From contig CACYGX010000027.1 in NCBI GenBank assembly GCA_902774055.1, positions 1 to 40,259 of the forward strand: a DNA stretch of 40,259 bases. The letters run 5' to 3'. Origin of the DNA: an uncultured Bacteroidales bacterium. GTDB lineage: Bacteria > Bacteroidota > Bacteroidia > Bacteroidales > Muribaculaceae. Below, piece after piece: positions 1-8,399 of the stretch. Under the pieces are notes generated by a model. That model did no database searches, was not told where the DNA came from, and saw only the letters and a program-made list of their open reading frames with translations. A program made the position numbers and the translations under genes. Numbering within the stretch: position 1 is the stretch's first letter; every line of letters starts with the position of its first letter.

Positions 1-1
1 C

Positions 2-163
2 ACTCCCGCCATCACCACCCGTGGCCTCAAGGAGGACAAGATGGGCGACATCGTCGAGCTCATCGACACCGTGCTCCGCGCTCCCGAGGACGAGGCAGTG
101 ATCGCCGCCGTTCGTGGCAAGGTTAACGACATGATGAAGGATTATCCCATGTTCGCCTGGTAA
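2..163 (+). CDS. glyA: Serine hydroxymethyltransferase, C-terminal end (partial)
   Basis: The frame is open from base 2 and gives 53 residues before a TAA stop. The fragment begins [12 protein letters not shown], followed by a helix with VELIDTVL, and ends in DYPMFAW. The TPA.TTRG segment is the conserved C-terminal block of serine hydroxymethyltransferase, the PLP enzyme that interconverts serine and glycine and feeds one-carbon units to folate in the cytoplasm. The start and active site lie outside the window. A hairpin terminator follows directly, so this is the last gene of its transcript. The family call rests on one conserved segment but fits well. Confidence 0.88.
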   Translation, partial: TPAITTRGLKEDKMGDIVELIDTVLRAPEDEAVIAAVRGKVNDMMKDYPMFAW

Positions 164-202
164 ATAAGAAAAAAAGACCATCTTTAAGATGGCATCAGAA
201 TG

Positions 203-237
203 ACCCCTGGTTCCGCTTGGTACTGGGGGTTATTTTG
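203..237 (+). terminator. Rho-independent terminator after glyA
   Basis: A 12-bp stem (203-214 with 219-230, two G-U pairs and one mismatch, loop GCTT) is followed by TATTTT. It lies 40 bases after the glyA stop. A smaller hairpin (about 178-192) precedes it. Confidence 0.75.
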
Positions 238-648
238 TCAATGATATGTGGATGAAGGCCTAAGACCCTGCAGGGCTAATGCAAATTACACGAACTTATC
301 AAATGATTGCGAATAGTTTAGTATTTTTCCATTGGTGTCAAGGAAATAATCACCAAGGTTGCATAATCACATCGATATCAATCCGTTATGGAGGTTTCGA
401 ATGTAGGGCCTCGCCTTGGCGTGGCCGGGAGGGTGTTGCAAAATTCCACTTGACTCAGTTTTAATCGGCCTAACGGCCGAGAAATCAAATAATGTATTTA
501 AATCAAAAATAATAAATTTTTATTATGATTTTATAAATAATTGTGTTTGATTTGTCTTCGCTTAAAGGTGCCTTATTAGCTAAATTCGCTTTAAAAAACT
601 GTCAAGGTCAATTTCTATATCGCTTCCTTGTTTTATGCTGTAATTCAA
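238..648. other. Intergenic region with several hairpins, no gene seen
   Basis: No convincing reading frame is present. A palindrome CCCTGCAGGG lies at about 270-279. Further inverted repeats are 332-337 with 351-356, GGCCTCGCC with GGCGTGGCC at 407-426, and TCGGCC with GGCCGA at 465-480. From about 481 the DNA is very AT-rich up to the 3' end of the minus-strand regulator. A 61-codon frame at 279-464 has no recognisable features and spans three of the hairpins, so I do not call it. Confidence 0.5.
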
Positions 649-1755
649 TCAGTTAGGCTTGTTGTCTGCCAGGTAACCGGTGGGCGACTGGCCTGTGGCG
701 CGCTTGAAGACGGTGTGGAAGTGGGTGCGGCTGATGCCGCAGTGGTCGGCGATTGCTTCGACGGTAAAGTCGGAGTGCTCACGCAGCATCCGCTTGGCTT
801 CGTTGATGCGCAGGGTGGTCATCCACTGCGTGAACGACTCAAAGCCCGATGCCTTGACCCATGCCAACAGGTGGGTGCGCGGGATGCCGAGTTCACGAGC
901 GACATCGGCACTCTTGAGGTCGTGGCGCAGGTACTTGCCCTGGGCGACCCAGTGCTCGATGGCGACGTTTTCGTCTTCCTTCAGTTCGGGGCTCTTCACG
1001 GCATTTTTGCTTGTTGTTGCCGTTTCGGCGGTTTGGGTTTTCATTTCTTCCTGTTCTTCCTCCTCGGCCTCACGTACACGGCGCGAGGCACTGCTGATGA
1101 CATATCGCACGAAGCAGAACCACAGATAGAAGATGGCGGTGATGAAGAACACGGCATAAACCGCCAACGGCCAGCCCGACGAAAAGATGGCAACGGGCAG
1201 TATCAGTGCCAGCGCCAATAGCGCGACGATGCTGATGCTCATCCAGTTGACCAGGCTGTCGGGCTCGCGGTCGTAGTAGTTGGCAAGCATTGCCCTCAAG
1301 CGCCTGAGTTCGCGGCTGATGAGCACGGCATAATAAGCCTGTATGAGGGCGAAAACGGAACTGGCTACCATGTCACACTCCATCAGATGATGGGGCTGGA
1401 ACCAGCCCACGGCAAGAATGACAGCGTTCAACAGACAGGCCATCCCGCCGAATATCCATTCGCGGCGACGGATGCGGCCCTGGCGCTGAAGGTTCAAGAC
1501 ACACGTCGAGAACAAGACGGTGCAAGGTGTGAACATCAGCAGGTTAAGGGCCACAGCGCGTGAGACACTTGAGGCACGCAGCCCAGAGGTGAACTGCAAG
1601 AAGAATTGTAAGCCCGTCAAGATGAAGGCCAATACCATGAGCCAGCGTGAACGGTTGGTCACGCGGTCATCAGCAACGCGTCCTGGAAGCAGAAACACCA
1701 ATACTCCAGTCATCAATAGCGTCAGCACAATGGCTGTAAACTGCATCTCTTTCAT
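649..1755 (-). CDS. Membrane-anchored AraC-family transcriptional regulator
   Basis: About 368 residues from the ATG at 1755. The N-terminal half has about seven hydrophobic helices (for example LTLLMTGVLVFLL and ALLALALILPVAIF), followed by a charged linker rich in Glu. The last 100 residues are an AraC-type double helix-turn-helix: the first helices lie around DVARELGIPRTHLLAW and the second around IADHCGISRTHFHTVFKRATG, ending SPTGYL. A longer frame starts at 1788, but a TATCTTTG promoter box at 1764-1771 lies inside that extension, so the start at 1755 (or 1746) is preferred. The family usually senses a signal at the membrane and acts on nearby genes; the divergent small gene is the obvious candidate target. 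The ligand is unknown. Confidence 0.85.
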   Translation of the reverse strand: MKEMQFTAIVLTLLMTGVLVFLLPGRVADDRVTNRSRWLMVLAFILTGLQFFLQFTSGLRASSVSRAVALNLLMFTPCTVLFSTCVLNLQRQGRIRRREWIFGGMACLLNAVILAVGWFQPHHLMECDMVASSVFALIQAYYAVLISRELRRLRAMLANYYDREPDSLVNWMSISIVALLALALILPVAIFSSGWPLAVYAVFFITAIFYLWFCFVRYVISSASRRVREAEEEEQEEMKTQTAETATTSKNAVKSPELKEDENVAIEHWVAQGKYLRHDLKSADVARELGIPRTHLLAWVKASGFESFTQWMTTLRINEAKRMLREHSDFTVEAIADHCGISRTHFHTVFKRATGQSPTGYLADNKPN

Positions 1756-1763
1756 CTCGACTG

Positions 1764-1771
1764 CAAAGATA
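1764..1771 (-). promoter_or_regulatory. TAnnTTTG promoter box of the AraC-type gene
   Basis: The minus strand reads TATCTTTG, which fits the Bacteroidetes -7 consensus. It ends only 8 bases before the ATG at 1755, so the mRNA leader would be very short or absent. No well-spaced -33 TTG element is clear. Confidence 0.5.
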
Positions 1772-1822
1772 ATGCAAGTCGAAAACATAAAAAAACAATC
1801 AAACTTTTTTGTGAGATGAGAT

Positions 1823-1836
1823 ACCTCAAGTGAGGT
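1823..1836. promoter_or_regulatory. Perfect palindrome in the divergent control region
   Basis: ACCTCA and TGAGGT arms are separated by AG. It lies about 50 bp upstream of the regulator's promoter box, a position suitable for an autoregulatory operator. No T-tract follows on either strand, so it is unlikely to be a terminator. Confidence 0.4.
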
Positions 1837-1884
1837 GCGCTATACTGAAAATATGTATTTGATTATTAATGACTGTTAAAATAT

Positions 1885-1950
1885 TGTCTTATTTTGCGAA
1901 TTAAGACAGTTGAAATCGCGAATTGAGACATCAAATTGCGAATTAAGACT
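1885..1950. promoter_or_regulatory. Three 14-bp direct repeats overlapping an inverted repeat
   Basis: Copies of (T/C)GCGAATT(A/G)AGAC(A/T) begin at 1895, 1917 and 1937, spaced 22 and 20 bp, about two helical turns. The first copy also forms an inverted repeat, TGTCTTA (1885-1891) with TAAGACA (1902-1908). The array lies just upstream of the TAAATTTG promoter box of the small membrane gene, where an activator such as the divergent AraC-type protein would bind. Confidence 0.55.
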
Positions 1951-1971
1951 GCGCTTTGCCCTCTCCCGGCG

Positions 1972-1979
1972 TAAATTTG
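1972..1979 (+). promoter_or_regulatory. TAAATTTG promoter box of the small membrane gene
   Basis: It matches TAnnTTTG and lies 11 bases before the ATG at 1991, 22 bp after the third direct repeat. Confidence 0.5.
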
Positions 1980-1990
1980 TAAAGAAAAAA

Positions 1991-2140
1991 ATGAAGACTT
2001 TGTGTGAGATGGATTTCCTCAATTACCTTGACGATGTGCCCTTGTGGCTCGCCATACCCCTCGTAATCATCAACCTGGTGCTGTGGGGCCTGCTCATTTA
2101 CCTCATCTGGAAAATCTGGTCTCGCCACCACAACGATTAG
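1991..2140 (+). CDS. Small single-pass membrane protein (49 aa)
   Basis: MKTLCEMDFLNYLDDVPLW is followed by one strong hydrophobic helix (roughly residues 19-42) and a short basic tail ending KIWSRHHND. The frame is open further upstream, but a promoter box at 1972-1979 and an A-rich stretch before the ATG at 1991 favour this start; 2009 is also possible. I do not recognise a family. The composition (one TM helix, basic C-terminus inside) is that of a small regulatory or accessory membrane peptide. Its position opposite a membrane-anchored AraC regulator, with repeats between them, suggests a regulator-target pair. No toxin partner is visible. Confidence 0.55.
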   Translation: MKTLCEMDFLNYLDDVPLWLAIPLVIINLVLWGLLIYLIWKIWSRHHND

Positions 2141-2226
2141 CAAGCAGTCACCCCAATGATTGAACAAGTATCTATCGCTCCGCATAATTAATTACACATT
2201 ATATTAACATTTAAAATTTCTGAGTT

Positions 2227-2274
2227 ATGAGACGATTTAAAACCCAATTAAACCTAGTAAGAGCGGCACTGTGA
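2227..2274 (+). pseudogene. Severed signal-peptide start of the first surface protein
   Basis: An ATG after AATTTCTGAGTT encodes MRRFKTQLNLVRAAL and then stops. It looks like the basic region and beginning of the hydrophobic core of a signal peptide. The large downstream frame is open from 2261 in a different frame and has no ATG near its beginning. The simplest reading is that a deletion or shift joined the signal-peptide start to internal sequence out of frame. Confidence 0.5.
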
Positions 2275-2326
2275 ATACAATTCCTCGAACAAAAACAGTT
2301 ACATCTGTTACAATGGTTCAAATGCA

Positions 2327-5300
2327 TTGTTAGGTAACGACATGTGGCTGACTGGCACAGCGACATTAGGCGATATTACCACAACTATCGCATTCTGTCA
2401 GGGTTTGAAATCAAGAATCTATTTAATGCCTACTGTGATGCAAAACGTTTGTGGATATTTGTACTGTATCGGTTCAAATAGCCTGGATTTAGACTTAACG
2501 ATGACCAGCACTAACAAGTATATCGTACATGCTATCTTCCACAACGTACATGAGATTAGCTACGGATCCATTTATGAAAATACCAGTGTCGCTATCGACA
2601 ACAGCAGCAAAACCTTTTCCTACTACTGGGATCCTATCGCAAACAAAGATCGTGGCTCAATTTATAAGATTGATCTGGTTTTGAACGATTACAACCAGCC
2701 GGCCTATAAAATCGACTACGAACTCAATGAGGGAACCAACGCATCAAGTAACCCGAAAGTGTATGAAAAGAGCACTGGCGTTGCTTCGTTTGCCAATCCA
2801 ACCAAATCAGGCTATACTTTTGACGGTTGGTACCTAAACTCGGACTTCACAGGTAACCGCGTCACCAGTATTGCAGCAGGAACGACAGGCGACATGAAAC
2901 TCTACGCCAAGTGGAGAACTAACTATATCATCACCTTTAGTCCTGGTGCCTATGGAACTGGCACCATGCCAACAGCTAATGTGACTATAGGTGGCAGCTA
3001 CACCCTGCCTGACTGCGGATTCACCGCTAGCGGCTACCATTTCACCGGTTGGCTGGTAGGGGACAACACAACCCAACGGAGTCCCGGAACCCCAATAACC
3101 GTGAACAGTGACTTAGTAATCACTGCGGCATGGGCGGGTAACAACTATACTATCCATTATGACGCTAACGGCGGTACGGGAAGCATTGCAAATCAATCAT
3201 TCACTTATCCCACAGCGCAAAACCTTGCCAATAACAGCTTCACCAAACCCGGTTACAAGTTCAGCAAATGGAATACCAAGGCTGATGGTACGGGCACCAG
3301 CTATAATCAGGGCCAAAGCGTGAATCTGGTCACACAGCATAACGAAACGATAACGCTCTATGCCCAGTGGGTTATCGACGATGCGGGATTCTCTAACCAG
3401 GGTGATACCTACTATATCAAGAATCTTGACGGCTGGAACGTGTTCTGTGACCTGATTGCTAGCGGCACCAACCTTTTTGAGAACAAAACCGTTGTTTTGC
3501 AGAACAATATCGGCAGCAGCAATGCTCCTGTCAGCCGCATGGCCGGTGACAATAGCCACAGGTTCAAAGGCACCTTCAACGGCAACAACAAGACGCTCAC
3601 CGTCAACTATACCCCTAGCAGCAACTGCGCTCCGTTCCTCTGCACCGAGAACGCGACATTCCAGAACCTTACCGTCGCAGGCACCATCACGACTTCGGCC
3701 AAATACGCCGCTGGACTCATCGGCCAAGCTTACGGCACAACGAACATCACTAACTGCCGCAGCAGTGTCACCATCAACACTAGCGTAAATGGTGATGGCA
3801 CGCATGGCGGTTTCATCGCCTCGACAGCGAACGGCAGCACGACCAACTTCACCAACTGCATATTTGACGGCAGTATTGTCAGCACCGGTGGTAATACCAC
3901 CACCAGCTGCGGTGGCTATGTGGGCTGGTCTCCCAACACGGTCACCATCACCGACTGCCTCTTTGCCCCTGCCAGCATCACCATCGGCTCCAATGACTGC
4001 TACACGTTTGTCCGCCGCGGCACCGCTACCACTGTCGACAACAGCTATTACTACACCGCCCTGGGCACGGCACAGGGAACACAGTGCTATGCCACGAGGC
4101 AGTCGTTCCCCTGCAGGAGTGTGACGATTCTCGGTACAACCGTTTATTATGCCGCCGATCTCACGCCCTTCGGCAAGACCGACAGCTACACACCCGACGG
4201 CAGTACAGAGCATCCCTTCATTATCAGCAATGCGGATGGTTGGGACTACTTCTGCGACTGCCTGCAGGACAACGAAACGTGGAACCGCTTCAGCGGCAAG
4301 ACGGTGAAATTGGGTGCTGACATCAGCGTGACGCGCATGGCAGGTTCAAGCGGCCATGACTTCTGCGGCACGTTTGACGGCGACCATCACAAGCTGACCT
4401 TCACCTCGACCGAAGATGTTAATGGCATTGCACCGTTCAGCTATATCAGCACTACCTTAGCCAACCCTGACGATGCGGAGAGTAGTCCCGCCACCATCAA
4501 GAACCTGAATGTGGTGTGCGACATTAACACCAGTGCGACTCATGCCAGCGGTCTCGTGGGCCGTGCCTGGGGTGTGCTCAACATCGAGGGCTGTACCGTG
4601 AGCGGCACCATCACCACCAGCAACAAGTACGCTTGCGGATTCATCGGTGAGGTGAACAACACAACTGCCAATATCACCGACTGCCGCAGCAGCATCACTG
4701 TCATCAGCAGCGTTGAAGGCGACGGCACACATGGCGGCTTCGTCGGCAGAACCATGGGCAGCTCCAGCCTCAATATCGAGGGGTGCACTTTTGACGGCAA
4801 ACTGCTCACCACCAACGGCACCACCAAGTGTGGTGGCTTCATCGGCTGGAGAGGAGGAAATAATCCCATGATCAAGAACTGCCTCTACGCTCCTGCCGCT
4901 CCCGCCGAGGGCGAGACCTGGGTCAGCGACGAGGGTAGCTCAACCTTGTGCCGCAACGGAGCCGACATCACCAACTGCTATTATACCGAGACACTGGGCG
5001 AGTTGCAGGGCAAGCAGGCCCACAGCATCACCGCTGGCGAGGGTGTGACCGTTGGGTTCAGCGGCACAGCCGCTGAGTACGAGACAAGCGGTATTACCGC
5101 CTATGGTACAGGTATCATGTATAATGGCGTGCTGTATGCTGGTCTTAACGACGAGGTAAGCCTCAACCTGGACGGTTCGGCCAATGGCTACAGCGTCAAT
5201 GCTGGCACCCTGACGGGCGAGGGCAATCCCTTCACCCTGCTCATGCCCGACGAGAACGTGGCCATCTCGGCAGTTGCCCAGTTCCAGCGTGGTGACGTGA

Positions 5301-5470
5301 ACGGCAACAACGAGGTTACCATCGCCGACGTTTCGGCCCTGATCGACTACCTGTTGACCGGCGACACCACGGGCATCAACATGACTGCCGCCGACTGCAA
5401 CGGCCTTGACGGAGTCACCATCGCCGACGTATCGGCCCTGATCGATTACCTCCTCACCGGCAGCTGGTAA
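2327..5470 (+). CDS. Large surface protein: InlB B-repeats, GLUG-like modules and dockerin-like end; start disrupted
   Basis: The frame is open from 2261, but its first usable codon is a TTG at 2327, so no signal peptide is encoded in frame. Numbering from 2327 (1047 aa): residues 1-130 match no family I know. Three Listeria-Bacteroides (InlB B / Flg_new) repeats follow at about 146-196, 200-269 and 273-348, with GYTFDGWYL, GYHFTGWLV and GYKFSKWN cores. Two tandem adhesin-like modules then carry GLUG-like motifs such as AAGLIGQAYG (about 360-560 and 630-870). The last 61 residues have two dockerin/EF-hand-like loops, GDVNGNNEVTIADVSALIDY and ADCNGLDGVTIADVSAL. Expected role: exported adhesin or surface scaffold. 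As read here it would need a frame correction to be exported. Confidence 0.75.
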   Translation: MLGNDMWLTGTATLGDITTTIAFCQGLKSRIYLMPTVMQNVCGYLYCIGSNSLDLDLTMTSTNKYIVHAIFHNVHEISYGSIYENTSVAIDNSSKTFSYYWDPIANKDRGSIYKIDLVLNDYNQPAYKIDYELNEGTNASSNPKVYEKSTGVASFANPTKSGYTFDGWYLNSDFTGNRVTSIAAGTTGDMKLYAKWRTNYIITFSPGAYGTGTMPTANVTIGGSYTLPDCGFTASGYHFTGWLVGDNTTQRSPGTPITVNSDLVITAAWAGNNYTIHYDANGGTGSIANQSFTYPTAQNLANNSFTKPGYKFSKWNTKADGTGTSYNQGQSVNLVTQHNETITLYAQWVIDDAGFSNQGDTYYIKNLDGWNVFCDLIASGTNLFENKTVVLQNNIGSSNAPVSRMAGDNSHRFKGTFNGNNKTLTVNYTPSSNCAPFLCTENATFQNLTVAGTITTSAKYAAGLIGQAYGTTNITNCRSSVTINTSVNGDGTHGGFIASTANGSTTNFTNCIFDGSIVSTGGNTTTSCGGYVGWSPNTVTITDCLFAPASITIGSNDCYTFVRRGTATTVDNSYYYTALGTAQGTQCYATRQSFPCRSVTILGTTVYYAADLTPFGKTDSYTPDGSTEHPFIISNADGWDYFCDCLQDNETWNRFSGKTVKLGADISVTRMAGSSGHDFCGTFDGDHHKLTFTSTEDVNGIAPFSYISTTLANPDDAESSPATIKNLNVVCDINTSATHASGLVGRAWGVLNIEGCTVSGTITTSNKYACGFIGEVNNTTANITDCRSSITVISSVEGDGTHGGFVGRTMGSSSLNIEGCTFDGKLLTTNGTTKCGGFIGWRGGNNPMIKNCLYAPAAPAEGETWVSDEGSSTLCRNGADITNCYYTETLGELQGKQAHSITAGEGVTVGFSGTAAEYETSGITAYGTGIMYNGVLYAGLNDEVSLNLDGSANGYSVNAGTLTGEGNPFTLLMPDENVAISAVAQFQRGDVNGNNEVTIADVSALIDYLLTGDTTGINMTAADCNGLDGVTIADVSALIDYLLTGSW

Positions 5471-5528
5471 GGCTCGCTTTGCTCGCTGATTAGAGATTAG
5501 AGGTTAGAGATTAGCGATTAGAGAAGAG

Positions 5529-5564
5529 GGGCGTCCGCATTCCTGACGGGGAGTGCTGACGCCC
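5529..5564 (+). terminator. Terminator-like hairpin after the first surface protein
   Basis: GGGCGTC (5529-5535) pairs with GACGCCC (5558-5564), and the interior can extend the stem almost to a four-base loop. TTGTACTTATTGTCTTCATTTT follows in loose form, so the T-tract is weak. Confidence 0.5.
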
Positions 5565-5651
5565 TTGTACTTATTGTCTTCATTTTGAAAGAGTTGCGGA
5601 CGCCTTCGTGTACACGTGCCTACATCGTGTATGACTCCTCTCTAGGCTCAG

Positions 5652-5738
5652 AAAAATCAAAACAAATCTTTCCCAAATTCAAACAAATCATCTTTTGTTT
5701 AATTTGTCATGATTTTTTATAGATTTGTTTTGATTTTT
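5652..5738. repeat. 17-bp perfect inverted repeat with nested second stem, copy 1
   Basis: AAAAATCAAAACAAATC (5652-5668) is exactly mirrored at 5722-5738. Inside, an imperfect second pair of about 14 bp (around 5674-5706) forms a nested stem. The same structure recurs at 8313-8399. A half copy lacking the right arm is at about 33352-33400. Confidence 0.7.
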
Positions 5739-5995
5739 GGCCACTTGCGGCCACCCTTCGGAGAAACATCCGAGAAAAACAGCTATAAGTACAATAAGCA
5801 CAATCTATTGATTAACAATTAATTAAATTGTCTTTCTTGTCTTTCTTGTTGTTTTAAATTCTAATAGTTCAAATTGTCATGGTTTTTGTGCGGTTGCTAT
5901 CTGCTTGTTCCGATTGATCAGTTGTTCATCTATCTGAGTGGTGATGCCAACTAAAAAAACTAAGTACTAAGGGTTGGAAACTAAAAAAATATTAC

Positions 5996-6003
5996 TATAT
6001 TTG
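5996..6003 (+). promoter_or_regulatory. TATATTTG promoter box of the second surface protein
   Basis: It lies 26 bases before the ATG at 6030. The surrounding 80 bases are almost identical to those before the third surface gene. Confidence 0.65.
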
Positions 6004-6029
6004 CAACAATTATTAACTTTTAATACGAC

Positions 6030-6110
6030 ATGGTTATGAAACACAAGACATTACTCATTCGGTTGGTCGTCCTGACATCACAAGTTCATACTACAAAACC
6101 GTTGAGGTGA
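6030..6110 (+). pseudogene. Frameshifted signal-peptide start of the second surface protein
   Basis: The ATG is followed by MVMKHKTLLIRLVVLT, the same 16 residues that start the third surface protein, and then runs out of frame to a TGA. DNA homologous to the mature N-terminus of the fourth, intact protein resumes at 6077 (ITSSYYKTVEVTYMD) in another frame. By comparison with the intact paralogue, about 60-70 bp of signal-peptide and early mature coding sequence are missing after GTCCTGAC. Confidence 0.65.
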
Positions 6111-8143
6111 CCTACATGGATGACACCTACTATTCCCTTGGCGCCTACGACGGTAGCATTACTATCCCCAGCAGTGTTTATTACGGCGGCACTTCCTATA
6201 CGGTGACCAGCATCGGTGATCGTGCCTTTTATAATGCCGATGGCCTAACATCACTGTCTATTCCCAATACGGTGTTATCCATCGGCGAACTTGCGTTCAG
6301 TTGGCAAGAAGACCATTATACTAATAGACTGACCTCGATAACCATCCCTAACTCTGTTAAAACCATAGCAAATGACGCATTCTATAAATGCTATGCTTTG
6401 CAGACGGTCGTTATCGGCGATGGCGTGACCAGCATCGGGGAATATGCCTTCGGTAAATGCATGAATTTGACTAATCTGACCATCGGCAGCTCGGTGACGT
6501 CGATTGACGCCAACGCGTTTTGGGGCGCAGGCTATGATCCCTATGACAGCAGTTCCAACCCCAGCGGATTGACAATCACGAGCAAAGCGGTCAATCCGCC
6601 CACCATCCAGAGCACCACCTTCCCCAGCAAGATCTACAGCTATGCCACGCTTAAAGTGCCCTCAGGCACCAAGAGCTCCTATCAGTCAGCAAATTACTGG
6701 CGGAATTTTAGCTACATCCAGGAATTTTACACCTTGAATCAAGCCTTGAATGTCAGTGGTGGAACCATCACTTTCTTAAGCGAGGGCGACTATCCGTGGA
6801 TAACCATGCAAGGCTCAGGAAGGGTGTACGCCCAATCGGGCAATGCCGGCGTTTCTTCCAGCACCTCGGAAATGACCGCCACCGTCAGCATCGCTCAAAC
6901 TTCAACTTTATCATTCGACTTTAAGGCTTGGGGAGAGGGGTCAAGCTATGACGTATGCCGGTTTTTGATCGACGGTGAGGAGCAGTTCAAATATGGCGCC
7001 CGAGATAATGACTGGGAAACCTATAGCGTGGACCTCTCTGCTGGTAGCCATACGCTCACGTGGAGCTACAGCAAGGACGGCAGCGTCAATCCCACGGGCG
7101 ATTACTTCGCTGTGGATAATGTCTCTATCACCGCGAAGCCCGAGGCCTATGCCTGCTTCACGTCGGCAGATTCGACGCTGACGTTCTACTACGACACCCA
7201 GCGCAGCAGTCGCCAGGGCGAGACTTTCATTCTGAACCAAGGCACACAAGATCCTGGTTGGAGGAGGAATGCCCAGTATATCGGTGTATCCAGGGTGGTC
7301 TTTAACCCCTCTTTCGCCGCTGCCCGTCCGACAACCACCTGCAGCTGGTTTGAAGGCATGAGGAACCTTAAAACCATCATTGGCATGAACTACCTAAACA
7401 CCAGTGAGGTGTATTATATGTGTCTCATGTTCTCTGAATGCAGTAGCTTGAAGAGTCTTAACTTGAGCAATTTTAATACAGCCAAGGTTACTCTAATGCA
7501 ATATATGTTCAATGAATGCAGTAGTTTGGAGAGCCTTGACTTGAGCCATTTCAACACGGCTAACGTGACTTCAATGATCCGCATGTTCTATAATTGCAGT
7601 GGTTTGACGAGCCTTAACGTGAGCGGCTGGAACACCGCCAATGTGACGAACATGGAGTGCATGTTTACGAATTGTTCAGGTTTGGCAAGCCTTGACCTGA
7701 GCAGTTGGAACACGTCCAACGTGACCGACATGATGTATTTGTTTAAAGGTTGCAGCCAGTTAACTACTATCTTTGCCAGCAGCCAATGGAGCACGGAGGG
7801 TCTCATCAATAGCGGAAACGTGTGGCTTTTCTACGGCTGCACCAGTTTGGTGGGCGGTCAGGGCACAACCTTCCATCCCAATAAAGTAAATGCTGACTAC
7901 GCCCACATCGACGGCGGCCCCAGCAATCCCGGCTACTTCACCGACAAGAACGCTGGCCAGCGTGGCGACGTGAACGGCAACAACGAGGTCACCATCGCCG
8001 ACGTGTCGGTCCTGATCGACTACTTGCTCACTGGCGATGCCACGGGCATCAACATGGCTGCCGCCGACTGCAACGGCATTGACGGCGTCACCATCGCCGA
8101 CGTTTCGGCCCTGATTGACTACCTGCTCACCGGCAATTGGTAA
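6107..8143 (+). CDS. BspA-like surface protein: LRR_5, MAM-like, DUF285 and dockerin-like domains; start disrupted
   Basis: The open frame gives 678 residues from a GTG at 6107; homology to the paralogue at 30.7 kb begins upstream at 6077. Residues about 30-205 are BspA-type LRR_5 repeats (SIGDRAFYNADGLTSL, TSIGEYAFGKCMNLTNL) closed by a YATLKVPSGT cap. Residues 210-345 form a beta-sandwich, MAM-like module (STLSFDFKAWGEGSS, DYFAVDNVSI). Residues about 358-605 are DUF285 repeats of the form LTSLNVSGWNTANVTNMECM. The last 61 residues are the dockerin-like pair of loops. Members are exported surface proteins, often adhesive. Here the signal peptide is out of frame, so it is either silent or the sequence carries an error. 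Confidence 0.75.
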   Translation: MTYMDDTYYSLGAYDGSITIPSSVYYGGTSYTVTSIGDRAFYNADGLTSLSIPNTVLSIGELAFSWQEDHYTNRLTSITIPNSVKTIANDAFYKCYALQTVVIGDGVTSIGEYAFGKCMNLTNLTIGSSVTSIDANAFWGAGYDPYDSSSNPSGLTITSKAVNPPTIQSTTFPSKIYSYATLKVPSGTKSSYQSANYWRNFSYIQEFYTLNQALNVSGGTITFLSEGDYPWITMQGSGRVYAQSGNAGVSSSTSEMTATVSIAQTSTLSFDFKAWGEGSSYDVCRFLIDGEEQFKYGARDNDWETYSVDLSAGSHTLTWSYSKDGSVNPTGDYFAVDNVSITAKPEAYACFTSADSTLTFYYDTQRSSRQGETFILNQGTQDPGWRRNAQYIGVSRVVFNPSFAAARPTTTCSWFEGMRNLKTIIGMNYLNTSEVYYMCLMFSECSSLKSLNLSNFNTAKVTLMQYMFNECSSLESLDLSHFNTANVTSMIRMFYNCSGLTSLNVSGWNTANVTNMECMFTNCSGLASLDLSSWNTSNVTDMMYLFKGCSQLTTIFASSQWSTEGLINSGNVWLFYGCTSLVGGQGTTFHPNKVNADYAHIDGGPSNPGYFTDKNAGQRGDVNGNNEVTIADVSVLIDYLLTGDATGINMAAADCNGIDGVTIADVSALIDYLLTGNW

Positions 8144-8182
8144 GGCTCGCTTTGCTCGCTGATTAGAGATTAGAGGTTAGAG

Positions 8183-8216
8183 GGGCGTCCTCATTCCTGA
8201 CGGGGTGCGGACGCCC
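8183..8216 (+). terminator. Terminator-like hairpin after the second surface protein
   Basis: GGGCGTCC (8183-8190) pairs with GGACGCCC (8209-8216), followed by TTGTGTTTATAG. It is the counterpart of the hairpin at 5529-5564. Confidence 0.5.
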
Positions 8217-8312
8217 TTGTGTTTATAGTGTTTATTGTCTTCATTTTGAAAGAGTTGCGGACGCCTTCGTGTACACGTGCCAGCATCGTGGATGTGTCCT
8301 CTCTAGGCTCAG

Positions 8313-8399
8313 AAAAATCAAAACAAATCTTTCCCAAATTCAAACAAATCATCTTTTGTTTAATTTGTCATGATTTTTTATGGATTTGTTTTGATTTTT
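8313..8399. repeat. 17-bp perfect inverted repeat, copy 2
   Basis: The left arm at 8313-8329 and right arm at 8383-8399 are the same 17 bases as in the copy at 5652-5738, with the nested inner stem retained. Confidence 0.7.

Larger units (their letters stand above)
5468..6076 (+). repeat. Intergenic direct repeat, copy 1 (5' and 3' flanks of surface-protein genes)
   Basis: From the stop codon of the first surface protein to the signal-peptide codons of the second, this stretch is nearly identical to 8141-8712. It contains GATTAGAGATTAGAGG repeats, a terminator-like hairpin, a large AT-rich inverted repeat and a promoter. A third, shorter copy lies at 33222-33420. The dockerin-coding DNA just before it (about 5290-5470) is also nearly identical to 7967-8143 and 12470-12649. 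No gene is seen in these 600 bases. Confidence 0.85.

Noticed and set aside
279-464. A 61-codon frame after glyA
   Set aside because: It runs through three hairpins, shows no domain or membrane segment and has no promoter box.
628-1221. A 197-codon plus-strand frame opposite the AraC-type regulator
   Set aside because: It is antisense to the HTH domain; no motif or ribosome-binding context.
3197-4213. A 338-codon minus-strand frame within the first surface protein
   Set aside because: It is antisense to a continuous chain of InlB- and GLUG-like modules, with no recognisable domain and an Ala/Gly/Val-rich composition.
5652-5738. Invertible promoter flanked by 17-bp inverted repeats
   Set aside because: The 53-base spacer has no TAnnTTTG box in either direction, and no recombinase lies nearby; the promoter is 260 bp downstream.
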